Assembly: GCA_045649855.1 (NCBI GenBank) | Contig: JAZRQN010000141.1 | Location: 1 to 19,723 of the forward strand | Reading direction: 5' to 3' | From: URNF01 sp045649855 | GTDB taxonomy: Bacteria; Bacillota; Clostridia; Oscillospirales; Acutalibacteraceae | Length of the DNA stretch: 19,723 nt | Shown: positions 16,539 to 19,723 of the stretch, in pieces | Numbering within the stretch: position 1 is the stretch's first letter | How the letters are laid out: each line of letters begins with the position of its first letter | Position numbers and translations under genes: made by a program | The notes under the pieces: model-generated | The model's database searches: none | Told to the model about the DNA's origin: nothing | The model's input: the letters and a program-made list of their open reading frames with translations, nothing else

Positions 16539-17238
16539 GATCATCTGCTCTCAAACCACCAAAAGCCGTCGGGAAACCGACGGCTTTATTCGTCGTGGAC
16601 GGGTAACGGTAGACGGCGCAGTGTGCAAAGATCCGTCCAAAAAGTTCGATCCTGACACGGCAGTCATTTGCGTGGACGGCAAACAGTTGGCCTTTTCTAA
16701 ATACGTATATTATATGCTCAACAAACCGGCAGGCATCCTTTGCGTTTCCCGTGATCCGAAAGCGGAAACGGTGGTAGACCTGCTTTCTCCCGAAGATCGC
16801 AGAAAGGATATCTTCCCTGCCGGGCGGTTGGACAAGGATACCCATGGTTTGGTACTGTTGACCAACGACGGCGACCTTGCGCACCGCATTTTGTCTCCGA
16901 AACACCACATTCCCAAAACCTACCACGTCCGTCTGGACGGACCGATCGGCAAAATGGAGATAGACCGCTTCAAAGAAGGGGTGGTTTTGGCAGACGGCAC
17001 TCCGTGCTTGCCTGCGGATTTGAAGATTTTGGAAGACACCGAACGTCCCCTTGTCGAAATCACCATATTTGAAGGGAAATTCCATCAGATCAAGCGGATG
17101 TTCGGCACCGTAGACCGCGGTGTGGATTGGCTTTGCCGCCTTTCCATGGGTGGGTTGCAGCTGGATGACACCTTGTGTGAATGTGAATATCGTTCACTCG
17201 ACAAACAAGAAATTTCCTTGCTGTTCAAGGGGTGTTGA
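16522..17238 (+). CDS. rsuA: RsuA-like pseudouridine synthase with S4 domain
   Basis: These enzymes turn a specific uridine in rRNA into pseudouridine. The 238-residue protein has an N-terminal S4 RNA-binding domain (MERLDKIICSQTTKSRRE, IRRGRVTVDG), then the catalytic motif AGRLDKDTHGLVLLTNDG with catalytic Asp104, KTYHV at 132-136, and GKFHQIKRMF near the C-terminus. KFHQ-(I/V)-KRMF is closer to RsuA (16S rRNA site 516) than to RluB or RluF, whose motifs read NRE/NRQ there. The assignment to the RsuA branch is inferred. The ATG at 16522 is used since AAAGGA lies 8 bases upstream and MERLD is a normal family start; an ATG at 16513 would have no room for a ribosome binding site. Confidence 0.88.
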   Translation: MERLDKIICSQTTKSRRETDGFIRRGRVTVDGAVCKDPSKKFDPDTAVICVDGKQLAFSKYVYYMLNKPAGILCVSRDPKAETVVDLLSPEDRRKDIFPAGRLDKDTHGLVLLTNDGDLAHRILSPKHHIPKTYHVRLDGPIGKMEIDRFKEGVVLADGTPCLPADLKILEDTERPLVEITIFEGKFHQIKRMFGTVDRGVDWLCRLSMGGLQLDDTLCECEYRSLDKQEISLLFKGC

Positions 17239-17308
17239 AAACTTTTTGTGCAATTTGACGATATACAAAATAGATAAAAAACTTTAAAATATTTGTGCGA
17301 TTTGCGAC

Positions 17309-17337
17309 TGGAAATTTGTGAAAAATGTTGGTATACT
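17309..17337 (+). promoter_or_regulatory. Sigma-A type promoter of the sugar ABC ATPase gene
   Basis: TGGAAA (17309-17314) and TATACT (17332-17337) are 17 bases apart. A leader of about 50 bases follows. Confidence 0.65.
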
Positions 17338-17355
17338 ATCTACTGTAAAAATATA

Positions 17356-17371
17356 GTCGGTGAAAACCGAC
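17356..17371 (+). promoter_or_regulatory. Small GAAA-loop hairpin in the ABC ATPase leader
   Basis: GTCGGT (17356-17361) pairs with ACCGAC (17366-17371) around a GAAA tetraloop. It begins near the 5' end of the predicted mRNA and ends 9 bases before the GGAGG at 17381. It could stabilise the transcript 5' end; no T-tract follows. Confidence 0.45.
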
Positions 17372-17392
17372 CGATATAACGGAGGTTAAATT

Positions 17393-18535
17393 ATGGCAGG
17401 CCTTTCTTTGAAAAGCATCTACAAGCGCTATCCCGGCGGTGTTACCGCTGTGTCCGATTTCAATCTGGAAATCAAGGACAAGGAGTTCATCATCATGGTC
17501 GGTCCTTCCGGCTGTGGTAAATCCACTACCCTGCGTATGATCGCCGGTCTGGAAGAAATTTCCGACGGTGAATTGTACATCGGCGAAAACCTCGTGAACA
17601 ACGTGGCTCCCAAAGACCGCGACATCGCGATGGTGTTCCAGAACTACGCTCTGTATCCGCACATGACCGTGTTTGAGAACATGGCATTCGGTCTGAAACT
17701 TCGCAAGACTCCGAAGGATGAGATCAAACGTCGCGTTGACGAAGCTGCTCGCATCCTCGACATCGCTCACCTGCTCGACAGAAAGCCGAAGGCTCTGTCC
17801 GGTGGTCAGCGTCAGCGTGTGGCGCTCGGCCGTGCTATCGTCCGTGAGCCCAAAGTCTTCTTGCTGGACGAACCGCTGTCCAACTTGGACGCGAAACTCC
17901 GTGCGCAGATGCGTACCGAGCTCTCCAAACTGCACAAACGTCTGGGTACCACCTTCATCTACGTTACCCACGACCAGACCGAAGCTATGACCATGGGCGA
18001 TCGCATCGTGGTTATGAAAGACGGTCTCATTCAGCAGGTCGATACTCCTCAGCATCTGTATGATCTGCCCTGCAATATGTTCGTTGCCGGCTTTATCGGC
18101 AGCCCCCAGATGAACTTCATCGAGTCCGTTCTGCTCAAAGAGGGCGATACCTTCTTCGTAGAATTCGGCTCTGAAGATACCAAAGATACCCGCGGTACCA
18201 AATATCGCATTCCGTTGCCCGCTTCCAAAAACAAGGACAACGTGCTGGACGAGTACGTCGGCAAGGAAGTTATCATGGGTATCCGTCCTGAAGACGTGCA
18301 TGACGAACCCCGTTACCTCGAAGAGTTTGCGGATTGCAAATTCGCCGCTAACGTGGACGTTGCCGAGTTGATGGGCGCTGAAACTTACCTGTATCTCTCC
18401 ACCGAGGGCTACAACATCACCGCTCGCGTGGAGCCCACCTCCACCGCTCGCCCGGGTGATAAGATCGAGGCTGTTATCGAGAACACCAAGATCCACCTGT
18501 TCGACAAAGACACCGAGCAGACCATCTGCAACTGA
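17393..18535 (+). CDS. msmX: Sugar ABC transporter ATP-binding protein, MsmX/UgpC/MalK type
   Basis: This is the ATPase subunit that drives carbohydrate importers of the CUT1 class. The 380-residue protein shows Walker A GPSGCGKST (37-45), Q-loop VFQNYALYPHMTV (81-93), signature LSGGQRQRVALGRA (135-148), Walker B VFLLDEP (155-161), D-loop SNLD and the switch His193 in VTHDQTEAMT. The C-terminal third (about 240-380) is the regulatory OB-fold/TOBE region, including IMGIRPEDVH. All catalytic residues are intact. Like MsmX in Bacillus subtilis, it stands alone with its own promoter and no permease or binding-protein genes nearby, so it probably serves several importers encoded elsewhere; this is inference from context. 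UgpC is an equally possible family label. GGAGG is 7 bases before the ATG. Confidence 0.93.
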   Translation: MAGLSLKSIYKRYPGGVTAVSDFNLEIKDKEFIIMVGPSGCGKSTTLRMIAGLEEISDGELYIGENLVNNVAPKDRDIAMVFQNYALYPHMTVFENMAFGLKLRKTPKDEIKRRVDEAARILDIAHLLDRKPKALSGGQRQRVALGRAIVREPKVFLLDEPLSNLDAKLRAQMRTELSKLHKRLGTTFIYVTHDQTEAMTMGDRIVVMKDGLIQQVDTPQHLYDLPCNMFVAGFIGSPQMNFIESVLLKEGDTFFVEFGSEDTKDTRGTKYRIPLPASKNKDNVLDEYVGKEVIMGIRPEDVHDEPRYLEEFADCKFAANVDVAELMGAETYLYLSTEGYNITARVEPTSTARPGDKIEAVIENTKIHLFDKDTEQTICN

Positions 18536-18657
18536 ACGAGCGTTTAGCACCTGCTGATTGCAAGTTTCAGCCGCTCGTTCCTCACTATCCCGCTTCGCGG
18601 CATAGTGCCAAAACGAAATCTACCCAAAACGCCGAGGGAAAATTCCGTCGCCGTTTT
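18534..18657. repeat. Array of three inverted repeats after the ABC ATPase gene
   Basis: Three imperfect palindromes follow one another: 18534-18542 with 18572-18580 (9 bp), 18583-18588 with 18602-18607 plus an inner CCGC/GCGG stem, and 18626-18631 with 18652-18657. None has a long T-tract. The word TTTCAG(C)CGCTCGTT here (18565-18579) is also found in the rpsO-pnp spacer (12062-12075), differing by one base inserted, so part of this may be a dispersed intergenic repeat. Confidence 0.5.
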
Positions 18658-18676
18658 CTTGTGTATATGTAAAACA

Positions 18677-18708
18677 AAAACCGCTTTTCGCATCCGAAAA
18701 GCGGTTTT
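18677..18708. terminator. Bidirectional terminator between the ABC ATPase and deacetylase genes
   Basis: A perfect 14-bp stem (18677-18690 with 18695-18708) with a CATC loop has T runs on both strands. It can end the plus-strand ATPase transcript and the minus-strand deacetylase transcript. The deacetylase stop codon (18707-18709) lies partly inside the stem. Confidence 0.92.
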
Positions 18709-19723
18709 AATTGTTGATGCCGTGTTTAAATCCGGTAACCTCAGTGGTCAGCACTTCAAATGAATATCCTTGTTTTTGCAATCCTTCGATAATGGCAGGC
18801 AACGCATCCGCGGTGGTCTGCTTGCCGTATCCGTCGTGCATCAGCACACAGATGCGATCCAAACCTTTCGCGCGGTTCAGCACGTTGGAAGCGATGGTAG
18901 AAGCGCTTTGATATCCACCGTCTGCATCTCCGGAATCGACGTTCCAGTCAAAATACGCATATCCCATTTCAGGGAGTTTTTTGGACAGGGTGGTCATCAG
19001 ACCGGGTGTATACTTGCGACTGGTGGTGTTGGAAGAACCGCCTGGGAAGCGTACCACCATGCTTTTAACCCCCGTTGCGTCCTCCACCTTTTTGGAGATC
19101 GCATTCAGGTCAGCAAAATATGCCGATTCACTGGCGTATACTTTCGAGTATGTATGATCGTTACAATGCAACGCCAACGCGTGTCCGTCAGCGTGAATTT
19201 GTTTGAGCGTTTCGGTGTTATTGTTGCCAATCACAAAGAAGGTCGCTTTGACGTTATACTTTTTCAGAGTGGCAAGCACCTGCGGTGTAACGTTGGAAGG
19301 ACCGTCGTCAAAAGTGAGATAACAAACCTTGCCGGCAGAGGGCTTGACGGTATTTTGACCGCCCTGCCCTTTTTTGTTTGCCGTCATCAGGTCGATCTGC
19401 TGTTGCAAGGAAGCGTTTTTGTCTTTCAGTTTCTGTTGTTCTGCTTCGGCAGCCGCGCGTTTCTCTTCTTCGGTTTTCAGTTTGCCTTCCAGTTCGGAAT
19501 TCTTGCTTTGCAATTCATCCAACTGTTTTTGCTTTTCCGCGTCCGAAGCTTTTGCGGCATCCGCTTGCTGACGATAGTCATCGCGTTCGGTCTGCACCTG
19601 TTGCAAAGTCGCATTCGCCGCATCCATCGCAGCTGCATTCGCCGCTTGCATTCGCCGCTGGCGTACCACTAACAAGGTGCAAAGCACCACAGCTGCCACA
19701 GCAATAACCGCAGTGGATGCCAT
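18707..19723 (-). CDS. Membrane-anchored polysaccharide deacetylase (NodB family), possibly incomplete at the N-terminus
   Basis: NodB-type enzymes remove acetyl groups from N-acetylglucosamine polymers such as peptidoglycan or chitin oligomers. At least 338 residues are present. Residues 4-20 form a membrane anchor, and about 25-115 are a long Ala/Glu/Gln/Lys-rich coiled coil. The catalytic domain shows TFDDGPS (137-143, Asp139 and Asp140), the zinc-site pair His186 and His190 in LHCNDH, RFPGGSSN (225-232), DWNVDSGD (259-266) and LMHDGYGK with His296. All five motifs are intact. The ATG sits exactly at the window edge with the hydrophobic segment almost at residue 1, so the true start is likely further out. 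The coiled coil could hold the catalytic domain away from the membrane or mediate oligomers. The envelope substrate is inferred. Confidence 0.93.
   Translation of the reverse strand: MASTAVIAVAAVVLCTLLVVRQRRMQAANAAAMDAANATLQQVQTERDDYRQQADAAKASDAEKQKQLDELQSKNSELEGKLKTEEEKRAAAEAEQQKLKDKNASLQQQIDLMTANKKGQGGQNTVKPSAGKVCYLTFDDGPSNVTPQVLATLKKYNVKATFFVIGNNNTETLKQIHADGHALALHCNDHTYSKVYASESAYFADLNAISKKVEDATGVKSMVVRFPGGSSNTTSRKYTPGLMTTLSKKLPEMGYAYFDWNVDSGDADGGYQSASTIASNVLNRAKGLDRICVLMHDGYGKQTTADALPAIIEGLQKQGYSFEVLTTEVTGFKHGINN

Noticed and set aside
17336..18550. 404-codon minus-strand frame opposite the ABC ATPase
   Set aside because: The plus strand has all ABC ATPase motifs, a promoter and a ribosome binding site; the minus frame is a shadow.

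Overview
The window looks like chromosomal DNA of a Gram-positive gut-type bacterium of the class Clostridia, probably Oscillospirales / Ruminococcaceae-like. This is inferred from strong AAGGAGG-type ribosome binding sites, sigma-A type promoters with 17-base spacers, long Thr-rich lipoprotein tails typical of ruminococci, a DUF4830-like protein, and a secreted giant beta-sandwich repeat protein. I see no phage, transposon, CRISPR array, rRNA or tRNA.

Layout. (1) 1-6896, minus: the first ~2298 residues of a giant secreted modular protein whose C-terminus lies outside the window. Its own promoter sits ~150 bases upstream. (2) 7264-9106, minus: a two-gene unit with a clear promoter and terminator, encoding a single-pass membrane protein with a charged cytoplasmic tail and a Thr-rich repeat lipoprotein. 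(3) 9107-9793: gene-poor and rich in hairpins. It holds the pnp terminator, a bidirectional terminator, and a possible orphan minus-strand RNA with a T-box-like core. (4) 9731-12579, minus: rpsO-pnp (ribosomal protein S15 and polynucleotide phosphorylase) with a structured rpsO leader and a 13-bp hairpin between the genes. (5) 12593-13423, minus: a sugar phosphate isomerase/epimerase of the AP-endonuclease-2 TIM-barrel family, divergent from the next unit. (6) 13480-17238, plus: a compact operon of ispD (TTG start), asnB, a DUF4830-like membrane protein, and an RsuA-like pseudouridine synthase. (7) 17309-18708, plus: a stand-alone MsmX/UgpC-type sugar ABC ATPase with its own promoter, followed by four consecutive inverted repeats. 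(8) 18707-19723, minus: a membrane-anchored coiled-coil NodB polysaccharide deacetylase that probably starts beyond the window.

How the genes fit together. Most of the window is housekeeping: translation and RNA turnover, isoprenoid precursor synthesis, Asn synthesis and rRNA modification. The envelope theme (giant exported protein, Thr-rich lipoprotein, membrane protein, deacetylase) and the orphan sugar-importer ATPase fit a carbohydrate-feeding lifestyle, but a direct link between them is inference. The parts least explained by known families are the giant A-B-B-A-B repeat protein, the Thr-rich lipoprotein operon and the orphan RNA candidate.
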